DNA from: DASPMP01 sp035758925
GTDB lineage: Bacteria; Gemmatimonadota; Gemmatimonadetes; Gemmatimonadales; Gemmatimonadaceae
Assembly: GCA_035758925.1 (NCBI GenBank)
Contig: DASTVV010000094.1
Span: forward strand, 1-64,000
DNA: 64,000 bases
Direction: 5' to 3'
Shown: positions 25,175 to 36,176 of the stretch, piece after piece
Layout of the letters: each line of letters starts with the position of its first letter
Numbering within the stretch: position 1 is the stretch's first letter
Translations under genes and position numbers: made by a program
The notes under the pieces: model-generated
Told to the model about the DNA's origin: nothing
The model's input: only the letters and a program-made list of their open reading frames with translations
The model's database searches: none

Positions 25175-25203
25175 AACGTACTTTTCACCCTAGGTAAAGT
25201 CAA
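25175..25203 (-). promoter_or_regulatory. Predicted sigma70-type promoter of tRNA-Leu
   Basis: On the minus strand TTGACT (plus 25198-25203) and TACGTT (25175-25180) are separated by 17 bases, with the tRNA 5' end at 25164, a suitable distance for a start point about 4-7 bases upstream of the mature end. The region is shared with the divergent smpB gene whose start codon is 15 bases beyond the -35. Confidence 0.65.
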
Positions 25204-25217
25204 CGCAGATCGGCACT

Positions 25218-25691
25218 TTGACGCAAAAGGACTCCCCGGACTCCGATAGAATTTCGGTTGCGCGGAACAAGCGCGCCCGCTTCGATTATCACTTGCTGGA
25301 GACGTTCGAGGCGGGGATCGCATTGACCGGCACCGAGGTGAAGTCGCTGCGGGACGGAAAGGCCAGCATCGCCGACGCCTACGGCATCGTTCGTGACGGC
25401 GAGATCTTCCTGCTGAACTCACACATCCAGCCGTATGAGAAGGGTGGGTATGTGAATCACGAGCCGACGCGCAACCGCAAGCTGTTGCTCCACCGACGGG
25501 AAATCCGTCGTTTGATCGGAGCGGTCGAGCGGCAGGGCCTCACGCTCATTCCATTGGAGCTGTACTTCAAGAAGGGCAGGGCCAAGGTGGCGCTGGCGCT
25601 CGCGAAGGGAAAGAAGCTGCACGACAAACGTGACACGGAACGACAACGAGACGCCGAGCGCGAGATGGCGCGAGTGAGTCGGATGCGATGA
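25218..25691 (+). CDS. smpB: SsrA-binding protein SmpB
   Basis: 157 residues. SmpB binds tmRNA and delivers it to stalled ribosomes for trans-translation. Family features: NKRARFDYHLLETFEAGIAL, GTEVKSLRDGKASIADAY, RTRKLLL-type segment (TRNRKLLLHRREI), KGRAKVALALAKGKKLHDKR and the basic C-terminal tail that mimics the decoding helix. The only fitting start is TTG 25218, with no Shine-Dalgarno and a very short possible leader, so it may be weakly initiated or leaderless. The stop overlaps the amidase start (ATGA). Confidence 0.96.
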   Translation: MTQKDSPDSDRISVARNKRARFDYHLLETFEAGIALTGTEVKSLRDGKASIADAYGIVRDGEIFLLNSHIQPYEKGGYVNHEPTRNRKLLLHRREIRRLIGAVERQGLTLIPLELYFKKGRAKVALALAKGKKLHDKRDTERQRDAEREMARVSRMR

Positions 25692-26554
25692 TGCTGACAG
25701 CCCTGCTGGCCGCCGCACTGCAAACGGGATCGCTCCCCGTGCAATCCGTCGTGCGCCCCGGGACGAGCGTGATGAGTGATCGCGACGCGGCCGCGGCGCG
25801 CCGGCGTTCGCCGAAATCGCAGCCGCGCGTCGTCGTGGATGCCGGTCACGGCGGCGTCGATGTCGGTGGCCCCATGCGCATGGGCGATCGGCTGCACGAG
25901 AAGGACATCACGCTCCAGGTCGCGCTCAAGCTCGGCGACGCCCTGCGTCAGCACGGACTCGATGTCGTCTACACCCGCACGCGCGACACCCTCATTGCGT
26001 TGGCGGATCGCGGCAAGATCGCCAACCAGGCGGGCGGCGACGTATTCATCTCGATCCACGTCAATGCCGCGAACCCGAGGTGGCAGAGCCCCGGTTCGGC
26101 GCGTGGCTTCGAGACGTACTTTCTCGCCGACGCAAAGACGGATGACGCCCGCCGCGTCGAGGAGATGGAAAACGAGTCGGTCCGCTTCGAGACGACGGAC
26201 AACGTCGCGTCGGACGATCCGCTCAATTTCATCCTGAGCGACATGAAGCAGAATGAGCACCTGCGTGAATCGTCGGACCTCGCGGACATCGTCCAGAAGC
26301 ACCTGGGACCGGTGCACCCTGGTCCCAGCCGCGGCGTGAAGCAGGCCGGGTTCCGCGTGCTCGTGAATTCGTTCATGCCCGCGGTGCTCGTCGAGCTTGG
26401 CTTCGGGACGAACGCGTCGGAAGCGGAATTCCTCGCCTCGCCGTCGAAGCAGCGGGCGATGGCGCGCGCCATCGCCGACGCGACGGCAGAGTACCTGGCC
26501 CGGTATCAGCGCCGGGTTGGCGGCGGAGGCGGTGCGTCCAGCGGACATGAGTGA
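25688..26554 (+). CDS. N-acetylmuramoyl-L-alanine amidase (Amidase_3)
   Basis: 288 residues. Zinc ligands are in place: VVDAGHGGVD (His), the Glu of LHEKDITLQVAL, and FISIHVNA (His); the catalytic Glu is in AVLVELGFGTN. The N-terminus (MMLTALLAAALQTG) is a short hydrophobic export signal followed by a linker, so it acts in the periplasm, cutting the MurNAc-L-Ala bond of peptidoglycan during cell separation. No AMIN domain is present. It overlaps smpB (four bases) and pyrD (eight bases). Confidence 0.93.
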   Translation: MMLTALLAAALQTGSLPVQSVVRPGTSVMSDRDAAAARRRSPKSQPRVVVDAGHGGVDVGGPMRMGDRLHEKDITLQVALKLGDALRQHGLDVVYTRTRDTLIALADRGKIANQAGGDVFISIHVNAANPRWQSPGSARGFETYFLADAKTDDARRVEEMENESVRFETTDNVASDDPLNFILSDMKQNEHLRESSDLADIVQKHLGPVHPGPSRGVKQAGFRVLVNSFMPAVLVELGFGTNASEAEFLASPSKQRAMARAIADATAEYLARYQRRVGGGGGASSGHE

Positions 26555-27506
26555 AGCCGAACGCCGCAGCACGCGGCTCGGCGTTACCGTCTCTTCGCTT
26601 CAGTTCCGCAATCCCATCCTGCTGGCCGCCGGAACGGCGGGCTACGGCGTCGAGCTCGAGCACGTCATGGACCTCGACGCGGTTGGTGGAATCGTCACCA
26701 AGGCAGTCAGCCTCGAGCCCCGGGTAGGCGCTCCGGAGCCGCGCGTCTCGGAGTTCGACGGCGGGATGATCAATGCGGTGGGACTGGCCAACCCGGGTCT
26801 CGCCGAGGTCGCGCGCACCCAGGTGCCCTGGCTCGCGACGCATCACACCCGAACGCGAAAGCTGTTCAACGTGGTCGGCTTCACGGTGGATGAGTTCCCG
26901 CGAGTGGTGAGCGGACTCGAAGAAGCGGCGCACCGATTTCCCGCGGCCGTCGATGGCTTCGAGCTGAACGTGAGTTGTCCGAACGTGAAGCAGGGGGGCA
27001 CAGAGTTCGGCGCCGACCCCGCGTCTCTGCGCGCCGTCGTGACGCAGTCGCGGGGGCAGACGCAGCGTCCGCTGTTCGTGAAGTTGTCCCCGACGCTGCC
27101 GGACATCGCCGCCGCGGCGCGGATTGCCGTAGACGCGGGCGCGGATGGCATCACCGTCGTGAACACCATTCCGGGACTCGTCATCGACGTCGAGCGTCGT
27201 CGGCCAGCGCTCGGTTTCGGCACCGGCGGCGTCAGCGGTCGCGCAATTCTCCCCGTTGGAGTGCTCGCGACGTGGAAGGTGGCGCGCGCGGTCCGCGTGC
27301 CGGTCATCGGGCTCGGTGGCGTCGCCGAGGGCACCGACGTGCTACAGTACGTCATGGCAGGGGCAAGCCTCGTGGGAGTCGGAACTGCCGCACTGCGGGA
27401 TCCGCGGGCGCCGGAGCGCATCGTCCGCGAGTTGGATCACTGGTGCGATCGGCACGGCGTCGCGACGCTCATGGAGTTGCGCGGCACTCTGGAATGGCCG
27501 GCCTGA
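26547..27506 (+). CDS. pyrD: Dihydroorotate dehydrogenase, class 1 (catalytic subunit)
   Basis: 319 residues from ATG 26547 (MSEAERRSTRLGV), inside the amidase end. The catalytic Cys lies in ELNVSCPNVKQGG, marking the class 1 enzymes; MINAVGLANPG and VNTIPGLVIDVERRRP resemble class 1B, which uses NAD+ through a PyrK iron-sulfur flavoprotein subunit. No pyrK gene is in the window. It oxidises dihydroorotate to orotate in pyrimidine synthesis. It overlaps pyrF by 13 bases. Confidence 0.94.
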   Translation: MSEAERRSTRLGVTVSSLQFRNPILLAAGTAGYGVELEHVMDLDAVGGIVTKAVSLEPRVGAPEPRVSEFDGGMINAVGLANPGLAEVARTQVPWLATHHTRTRKLFNVVGFTVDEFPRVVSGLEEAAHRFPAAVDGFELNVSCPNVKQGGTEFGADPASLRAVVTQSRGQTQRPLFVKLSPTLPDIAAAARIAVDAGADGITVVNTIPGLVIDVERRRPALGFGTGGVSGRAILPVGVLATWKVARAVRVPVIGLGGVAEGTDVLQYVMAGASLVGVGTAALRDPRAPERIVRELDHWCDRHGVATLMELRGTLEWPA

Positions 27507-28201
27507 GCTCCGTCACTCCCATCGTCGCGCTGGACGTCGCCGACACGGCCGCCGCGCTGCGCGTCGTTGACGAGTTGGGAGAGTTCTGTCGCTTCTACAA
27601 GATCGGCAGCGAGCTGTTCACGGCTGAGGGGCCCGCGGTCGTGCGCGCCGTGCGGCAGCGGGAGGCATCCGTCTTTCTCGACCTGAAGTTCCACGACATC
27701 CCGAACACGGTTCGCGGTGCGGTGCGCAGCGCGTGTTCACTCGGTGTGCGCCTGCTGACCGTCCACGCGTCGGGAGGTCGCGCGATGCTCGAGGCCGCGT
27801 CATCCGCTGCAGCGGAGGCCGGTGGCTCATGCGGCATCCTGGCTGTCTCGGTGCTGACCTCCATGGACGCCGGAGCACTGTCGGGGGTTTGGGGGCGGCC
27901 GATTCCGAGCGTTGAGCACGAGGTTCTGCGCCTGGCCGAGCTTGCGGCGACGTCCGGACTTACGGGGCTTGTCTGCAGCGGACAGGAAGCGGCGGCCGTT
28001 CGAGCCGCATTTGGAAGCCGATTGGCCACCCTCGTTCCCGGAATCCGACTTCCTGGTGGCGATCAGCAGGATCAGGCGCGAGTCGTCACGCCTCGAGCGG
28101 CCGCGGCTGCGGGAGCGCGCTACCTGGTCATTGGACGGGCCGTGACCGGCGCGCCGTCGCCGCAGGCAGCCATGAAAGCCGTGTTGGCGGACTTGCCTTA
28201 A
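27494..28201 (+). CDS. pyrF: Orotidine-5'-phosphate decarboxylase
   Basis: 235 residues from ATG 27494. The catalytic D-x-K-x-x-D is FLDLKFHDIPNT (Asp63, Lys65, Asp68), with VALDV at the N-terminus and VPGIRLPGGDQQDQARV as the phosphate-binding loop region. It makes UMP from OMP, the step after PyrE. Its start lies inside pyrD, so the two are coupled. The ribosomal protein genes begin 76 bases later; that gap shows no strong terminator, so read-through into rpmJ is possible. Confidence 0.95.
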   Translation: MAGLSSVTPIVALDVADTAAALRVVDELGEFCRFYKIGSELFTAEGPAVVRAVRQREASVFLDLKFHDIPNTVRGAVRSACSLGVRLLTVHASGGRAMLEAASSAAAEAGGSCGILAVSVLTSMDAGALSGVWGRPIPSVEHEVLRLAELAATSGLTGLVCSGQEAAAVRAAFGSRLATLVPGIRLPGGDQQDQARVVTPRAAAAAGARYLVIGRAVTGAPSPQAAMKAVLADLP

Positions 28202-28277
28202 GTAGAGGCCCGGGCTACTGTTAGAGGCTGTTCGAGCACGGCACGTATATCCGCATCGCAGGACCGACGAGGTTTTC

Positions 28278-28394
28278 GTGAAAGTTCGCACCAGCGTGAA
28301 GCCGATCTGCGAGCACTGCAAGGTGGTCAAGCGCAACGGCGTGACGCGAGTCATCTGTAAGCGCAACCCCAAGCACAAGCAGCGTCAGGGCTGA
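28278..28394 (+). CDS. rpmJ: 50S ribosomal protein L36
   Basis: 38 residues from GTG 28278: VRTSVKPICEHCKVVKRNG and VICKRNPKHKQRQG. The zinc-ribbon ligands (C-x2-C, C, H) are present, marking the Zn-binding form. It starts the rpmJ-rpsM-rpsK-rpoA-rplQ run; infA, the usual upstream neighbour, is replaced here by pyrD-pyrF. Its stop is four bases before rpsM. Confidence 0.97.
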   Translation: MKVRTSVKPICEHCKVVKRNGVTRVICKRNPKHKQRQG

Positions 28395-28398
28395 TCTC

Positions 28399-28776
28399 AT
28401 GGCACGCATCTCGGGCGTGGATCTTCCGCGCGACAAGAAAGTCGAAGTAGGACTGACGTACATCTACGGCATCGGTCGGCACAATGCGGCCGACATCATG
28501 GAGAAGGCCGGCATCGATTCGGCGCTTCGTGTCCGCGAGCTGTCGGATGCTGACGTCAATCGCCTGCGCCAGGTGATCGAGCGCGATTACAAGGTGGAAG
28601 GCGCGCTCCGCACCGAAGTCGCAATGAACATCAAACGGCTGATGGACATCGGCTCGTATCGCGGCGTTCGTCATCGCCGCGGCCTGCCGGTGCGCGGTCA
28701 GCGGACCCATACGAACGCGCGCACCAAGAAGGGACCGCGTCGCGCGATCGCCGGCAAGAAGAAGGTGACCAAGTAA
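28399..28776 (+). CDS. rpsM: 30S ribosomal protein S13
   Basis: 125 residues: ARISGVDLPRDKKVEVGLTY at the start and the conserved YRGVRHRRGLPVRGQRTHTN near the C-terminus, ending in a basic tail (GPRRAIAGKKKVTK). S13 sits in the head of the small subunit and contacts 23S rRNA through intersubunit bridge B1a and L5. The stop overlaps the rpsK ATG by one base. Confidence 0.98.
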   Translation: MARISGVDLPRDKKVEVGLTYIYGIGRHNAADIMEKAGIDSALRVRELSDADVNRLRQVIERDYKVEGALRTEVAMNIKRLMDIGSYRGVRHRRGLPVRGQRTHTNARTKKGPRRAIAGKKKVTK

Positions 28777-29153
28777 TGGCGACTGGCAAGAAGGCAAAGC
28801 GCGTCGTGGACCCGGAAGGCGTGGCGCACATCAGCGCGACGTTCAACAACACGACCATCACCATCACGGACCTGCACGGCAACGCGATCTCGTGGGGCTC
28901 GTCCGGCAAGGCGGGCTTCAAGGGCTCCAAGAAGAGCACGCCGTTCGCCGCGACCGTCGCGGCGGAGCAAGCGGCTCGCGAGGCGCTCAGCGCTGGCGTG
29001 AAGCGCGTGCACGTTCGTGTGCAGGGCCCTGGCAGCGGTCGCGAGTCCGCCATCCAGGCACTGGCCGCGGCGGGTCTTCAGGTGAAGTCCATCAAGGACG
29101 TCACGCCGATCCCGCACAACGGCTGTCGGCCGCCCAAGCGCCGAAGAGTGTAA
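28776..29153 (+). CDS. rpsK: 30S ribosomal protein S11
   Basis: 125 residues: HISATFNNTTITITDLHGNA, SSGKAGFKGSKKSTPFAA and C-terminal TPIPHNGCRPPKRRRV are hallmark S11 segments. S11 lies on the platform near the mRNA exit channel. In most bacteria rpsD (S4) follows; here the next gene is rpoA after a 162-base gap containing an inverted octamer repeat. Confidence 0.98.
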   Translation: MATGKKAKRVVDPEGVAHISATFNNTTITITDLHGNAISWGSSGKAGFKGSKKSTPFAATVAAEQAAREALSAGVKRVHVRVQGPGSGRESAIQALAAAGLQVKSIKDVTPIPHNGCRPPKRRRV

Positions 29154-29156
29154 AGA

Positions 29157-29213
29157 CGGGTTATCGGGTGTCGGGTTGTTCGACGACCAGACAACCCGCC
29201 AACCTGACAACCG
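29157..29213. repeat. Inverted octamer-repeat hairpin between rpsK and rpoA
   Basis: Left arm (29157-29179) is three degenerate copies of the GGGTTG-type octamer; the right arm (29191-29213) is their approximate complement (ACAACCCG, CCAACCTG, ACAACC). The inner eight bases CGGGTTGT (29172-29179) and ACAACCCG (29191-29198) pair perfectly around an 11-base loop. It stands where rpsD is usually found. Same unit as the array at 23876. Lacks a T-run. Confidence 0.75.
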
Positions 29214-29284
29214 AAGTTTGTAGTTCGGTCGGAGCCTTCACCTCCATTCGAGCCTGCCGCGCGTGAAGGGCGGGGCAGGGCGAT

Positions 29285-29298
29285 GCCGGGCAACCGGC
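29285..29298 (+). promoter_or_regulatory. Short GNRA hairpin in the rpoA leader
   Basis: GCCGG and CCGGC pair around a GCAA tetraloop, ending 17 bases before the rpoA ATG. The bases after it (AAGACCCCTTTTGACAC) hold no Shine-Dalgarno, so the hairpin occupies the ribosome-entry region and could affect rpoA initiation. The four Ts are too few and too far for a terminator. The role is inferred. Confidence 0.35.
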
Positions 29299-29315
29299 AA
29301 GACCCCTTTTGACAC

Positions 29316-30386
29316 ATGCCAACCATCGATCTCCGCGGACTCGTTCGGCCACAGCTCGTCGAGTCCACCAAGCGCGACGACAATCCCAACGTCGCTGAAT
29401 TCCGGCTTCAGCCGCTCGAGCGCGGCTTCGGACACACCCTCGGCAACGCGATGCGGCGCATGCTGCTCTCGTCGCTGCGTGGCTCTGCGGTCTGGGCGTT
29501 CCGTATCGACGGCGTCGTCCACGAGCATCAGACCATTCCGGGTGTGGTGGAAGACGTCCACCAGATCATCGGAAACCTGAAGGGGCTTACACTCACGCTC
29601 GATGAGGGCGTCGAGGATGCGGTTCTTCGCGTGACCAAGGGCGAGGCGGGCCCCGTCACGGCCGGCGACATCCAGCAGTCCGTCGCCGGCGCGCGGGTCG
29701 TGAACCCGTCGCAGCACCTCTTCACGCTCCAGGACGATCGCGACATCTCCATGGAGCTCTACGTGAACAAGGGTCGTGGCTATGTCGAGGCGGACCAGCA
29801 TCCGCTCGACCGTGGCCTGCCGGTTGACCTGGTTCGCGTCGATTCGATCTACAACCCCGTCCGCCGCGCGAACTTCTCGGTCGCCGAGACCCGCGTCGGA
29901 CAGCGCACGGACTACGACCGGCTCACGCTGATCGTGGAGACGAACGGCACAATCTCGCCGGAAGAGGCGGTGAGCTATGCCGCCGCGTTGGCGCAGACCC
30001 ACTTCCAGTACTTCGTCGAGTTCGGGACGCACGCGTCCGCGCCGCTCGGCGTCGCGATGGAGTCGGGCGATGGTGACGCGAGCAAGATGGCGCACAAGCT
30101 GCGCACGCCGATCGACGACCTCGAGCTCTCCGTTCGCTCGGTGAACTCGTTGAAGAATTCGAATATCCGGACGCTGGGCGATCTGGTCCGCCAGACGGAG
30201 AGCCAGATCCTTCAGGTCAAGAACTTTGGAAAGAAGTCGCTCCAGGAGATCGCGGATCTCCTCGAGCGTGAGCGGCTCAATTTCGGTATGCGGTTCGAGG
30301 AAGCCGATGGCGGTCTGCGCGTGCTCGATTGGGGCACTCCGCCGAGCCAGGCTGCGGCGGCCGCGCCTGACGACATGGAGGAGTAA
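29316..30386 (+). CDS. rpoA: DNA-directed RNA polymerase subunit alpha
   Basis: 356 residues, slightly longer than E. coli (329). The N-terminal dimerisation domain shows PLERGFGHTLGNAMRRMLLS and the C-terminal domain shows SVRSVNSLKNSNIRTLGDLV and KNFGKKSLQEIADLL, the DNA- and activator-contacting helices. The C-terminus carries an Ala/Asp/Glu tail (QAAAAAPDDMEE). rplQ follows four bases later. No ribosome site is evident upstream of ATG 29316; the leader holds the octamer hairpin and a GNRA stem-loop. Confidence 0.98.
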   Translation: MPTIDLRGLVRPQLVESTKRDDNPNVAEFRLQPLERGFGHTLGNAMRRMLLSSLRGSAVWAFRIDGVVHEHQTIPGVVEDVHQIIGNLKGLTLTLDEGVEDAVLRVTKGEAGPVTAGDIQQSVAGARVVNPSQHLFTLQDDRDISMELYVNKGRGYVEADQHPLDRGLPVDLVRVDSIYNPVRRANFSVAETRVGQRTDYDRLTLIVETNGTISPEEAVSYAAALAQTHFQYFVEFGTHASAPLGVAMESGDGDASKMAHKLRTPIDDLELSVRSVNSLKNSNIRTLGDLVRQTESQILQVKNFGKKSLQEIADLLERERLNFGMRFEEADGGLRVLDWGTPPSQAAAAAPDDMEE

Positions 30387-30390
30387 GGCA

Positions 30391-30750
30391 ATGCGGCATC
30401 GCAAAGGGGCCCGGCGCAAGCTGCGCCGAACGAGCGAGCAGAAGCTCGCCTTGCTGCGGAACCTCGCCTCGTCGCTGATCCAGAGCGGCGCCATCGAGAC
30501 CACGGAAGCCAAGGCGAAGGAACTGCGGCCGTTCGTCGAGAAGCTCATCACCAAGGCCAAGGCGGGCACGCTGCACTCGCGCCGGCTCGCGGGCCGGCAC
30601 ATTCACCAGCGGGAAACGGCGGACAAGCTGTTCCAGGAGATCGGTCCGCGGTACGCCAAACGACCCGGCGGCTACACCCGCATTCTCAAGATGGGTCATC
30701 GCAAAGGTGACGGCGCCGACATGGCCCGCATCGAGCTGGTGGAGGAGTAG
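30391..30750 (+). CDS. rplQ: 50S ribosomal protein L17
   Basis: 119 residues from ATG 30391 behind GAGGAGTAAG. Typical start MRHRKGARRKLRRTSEQK, then IETTEAKAKELRPFVEKLIT and GGYTRILKMGHRKGDGADMA. L17 lies near the peptide exit tunnel. It follows rpoA as in most bacteria, and its stop is five bases before rpmB. Confidence 0.98.
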   Translation: MRHRKGARRKLRRTSEQKLALLRNLASSLIQSGAIETTEAKAKELRPFVEKLITKAKAGTLHSRRLAGRHIHQRETADKLFQEIGPRYAKRPGGYTRILKMGHRKGDGADMARIELVEE

Positions 30751-30755
30751 GCATC

Positions 30756-30974
30756 ATGGCTATCGATCGCAGCCGCTGTTACGTGTGCGGCAAGGGCGTC
30801 TCCTTCGGGAACAACGTGTCCCACGCCAACAACAAGACGCGCCGCGTCTGGAAGCCGAACCTCCAGGTGGCACGCGTGGTGGGCCCCGAAGGCAAGACCA
30901 TCAAGGTGAAGGTCTGCACGGGCTGTCTCAACGCGGGCAAGATCAAGCGCGCTCCGCGCGCTGCCGTCGCGTGA
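30756..30974 (+). CDS. rpmB: 50S ribosomal protein L28
   Basis: 72 residues: CYVCGKGVSFGNNVSHANNK, RRVWKPNLQVARV and VKVCTGCLNAGKIKR. The two C-x2-C pairs form a zinc ribbon, the Zn-binding form. rpmB is usually next to rpmG; its place after rplQ is unusual but it is co-directional and tightly spaced. A terminator follows. Confidence 0.96.
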   Translation: MAIDRSRCYVCGKGVSFGNNVSHANNKTRRVWKPNLQVARVVGPEGKTIKVKVCTGCLNAGKIKRAPRAAVA

Positions 30975-31002
30975 TCCGCGTGCTCACGGCAGACTTCAAT
31001 TC

Positions 31003-31026
31003 GGGGAGCTTCGGGCTCCCCTTTTT
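31003..31026 (+). terminator. Rho-independent terminator after the rpmJ-rpmB run
   Basis: A seven-base-pair stem (GGGGAGC at 31003-31009, GCTCCCC at 31015-31021) with a TTCGG loop is followed by TTTTT. It ends only nine bases before the gmd start codon, so it also forms the immediate upstream region of gmd. Confidence 0.9.
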
Positions 31027-31035
31027 CTTACGAGC

Positions 31036-32001
31036 ATGGCAACCGCGCTAATCACCGGAATCACGGGGCAGGACGGCTCGTACCTCGCCGAGTTCCTGCT
31101 GGCGAAGGGCTACAAGGTCGTCGGAGTGGTACGGCGCAGCTCCACCACACCGTACGAGCGAATTGGACATCTCGTCGACCGCGTCGACCTGGTGTCGGCG
31201 GATCTGCTCGACCAGACGTCGCTGACGGATGTGGTTCACGATCATCGGCCTGACGAGATCTACAATCTGGCCGCCCAGAGCTTCGTGCAGACGTCGTGGA
31301 ATCAGCCCGTCCTGACGGGCGAGTTCACGGCACTTGGCGTCACGCGCATGCTCGAAGCCATGAAGAAAGCCGCGCCGAAGGCGCGATTCTATCAGGCCAG
31401 CTCCAGCGAGATGTTCGGGAAGGTTCACGAGTCGCCGCAGCGGGAGACGACACCGTTCTACCCGCGCAGCCCGTATGGCGTGGCGAAGGTGTACGGGCAC
31501 TGGATCACGGTGAACTACCGCGAGAGCTTCGGGCTGTACGCGACTTCGGGCATCCTGTTCAATCACGAAAGCCCACGGCGCGGACTCGAGTTCGTCACCC
31601 GCAAGGTCAGCGACGCCGCCGCTCGCATCAAGCTCGGGAAGCAAAAGGACGTGCGTCTGGGCAACCTCGAAGCGCGTCGGGACTGGGGCTTTGCCGGCGA
31701 CTACGTCGAGGCGATGTGGCTGATGCTCCAGCAGGACAAGCCGGACGACTACGTGATCGGCACCGGAGACACCCGGTCCGTGCGCGAGCTCTGCGAGCTC
31801 GCCTTTGCGCACGTCGGCCTCGATTACAAGGATTACGTGGTTCAGGATCCGAGGTTCTTCCGGCCGGCCGAAGTGGACCTGTTGGTGGCCGACCCGAGCA
31901 AGGCAATCGAGAAACTGGGCTGGAAGCCGAAGGTGACCTTCGAGCAGTTGGTGCGCATGATGGTGGACGCGGATCTCGAGCGGCATCGGTCGGCGCGTTG
32001 A
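31036..32001 (+). CDS. gmd: GDP-mannose 4,6-dehydratase
   Basis: 321 residues. Extended SDR: GITGQDGSYLAEFLLAKGY (NAD(P) site), SSSEMFGKVHESPQ, catalytic YGVAKVYGHW (Tyr-x3-Lys), and LFNHESPRRGLEFVTRKVS, all specific to Gmd. It converts GDP-mannose to GDP-4-keto-6-deoxymannose. The next gene encodes the likely reductase giving GDP-D-rhamnose for surface polysaccharide. The start is just after a terminator and has no clear Shine-Dalgarno, so its transcription may depend on read-through or an unseen internal promoter. Confidence 0.95.
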   Translation: MATALITGITGQDGSYLAEFLLAKGYKVVGVVRRSSTTPYERIGHLVDRVDLVSADLLDQTSLTDVVHDHRPDEIYNLAAQSFVQTSWNQPVLTGEFTALGVTRMLEAMKKAAPKARFYQASSSEMFGKVHESPQRETTPFYPRSPYGVAKVYGHWITVNYRESFGLYATSGILFNHESPRRGLEFVTRKVSDAAARIKLGKQKDVRLGNLEARRDWGFAGDYVEAMWLMLQQDKPDDYVIGTGDTRSVRELCELAFAHVGLDYKDYVVQDPRFFRPAEVDLLVADPSKAIEKLGWKPKVTFEQLVRMMVDADLERHRSAR

Positions 32002-32014
32002 GCCACGAAGCGGC

Positions 32015-32939
32015 ATGTCGCGGCGGGTCCTGATAACGGGAGCGTCCGGCTTCGTGGGGCAGTGGCTTTCCAGCGCCATGCTGGAACGCGGCTGGACGGT
32101 GTTCGGGGGCACGATCCAGGGCCCGCCGGCGGCGGGAATCCTGTCCCGACGTCAGGTGGAGGCCATCCACTGGCTCACGCTGGACGTCGTGTCCGATGCG
32201 GACATTGCCCGCGCCGTGGGTGAGAATGCGCCAGACGCGGTGGTCCATCTCGCGGGGCTGGCATCGCCGTCCCAGGCGAACAAGACCCCCGTTCTCGCGT
32301 TCGAGGTCAACGCCCTCGGCGCGTTGCGGCTGCTGACCCAACTGGCGTCCGGGGCGCGAACCACCCGCGTCCTGATCGTCGGCAGCTCCGAGCAGTACGG
32401 CGCGCACGATGGTCCGATCCCGGAAACGGCCCAGCTTCGGCCGCGCAGCCCGTATGGCGCCTCGAAGGCCGCTCAGGAGGTCATCGCCCTCCAGGTCTTT
32501 CGGGCCAGTGGCGTGCCGGTCATCTGCACACGGAGCTTCAACCACTCAGGACTGGGCCACGCTGACGACTATCTTTTGCCGGCCCTCGTGCGACGCGCAC
32601 GGGCGCTGCCCGCATCGGGCGGGACATTGGTCATCGGTAACGGGACTCCCCTCCGCGACTATCTCCACGTGAAGGACGTTGTCGGCGCCTACATCCTCCT
32701 GCTCGAGGCGGGTGCTCCTGGCGAGGTCTACAACGTCAGCAGCGGCACCGGCATCTCGGTTCGCGCGCTGGCCGAGCGCGTGCTGGGTCGCTTCGGGGTG
32801 CGGGCCGCCATCGAAACCGATCCGGCTCTCGTTCGGACGAGCGATATTCCTATGCTGGTCGGAGACAACTCGAAGCTGCGCACCGCCACCGGCTGGAAGC
32901 CGACCCATTCTATCGACGACATCATCGACGACCTGATAC

Positions 32940-32956
<17 letters not shown>
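32015..32956 (+). CDS. rmd: GDP-4-keto-6-deoxy-D-mannose reductase (extended SDR)
   Basis: 313 residues. LITGASGFVGQWLSSAML is the NAD(P) site, catalytic SPYGASKAAQE holds Tyr-x3-Lys, and RSFNHSGLGHADDYLLPALV matches the RMD group that follows Gmd. Product GDP-D-rhamnose. GDP-fucose synthase is less likely because its specific motifs are missing. The stop overlaps the carB start by 17 bases, which couples sugar and pyrimidine genes. Confidence 0.85.

Positions 32957-36172
<3,216 letters not shown>

Positions 36173-36176
<4 letters not shown>

Noticed and set aside
25218..25252. TTGACG and TAGAAT as a plus-strand promoter inside smpB
   Set aside because: The spacer is 23 bases, too long for a sigma70 promoter, and TTG of TTGACG is the smpB start codon.
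28202..28277. Promoter before rpmJ (TATATC at 28246-28251)
   Set aside because: No -35 at a proper distance; the only T-rich hexamer is 19 bases away and poor.
29285..29310. The rpoA-leader hairpin as a Rho-independent terminator
   Set aside because: The stem has only five pairs, the Ts are four and displaced from it, and rpoA would be cut off from its operon.
29238..30602. 454-codon minus-strand frame across rpoA and rplQ
   Set aside because: Shadow frame: low-complexity, basic and histidine-rich, and it covers two certain genes.
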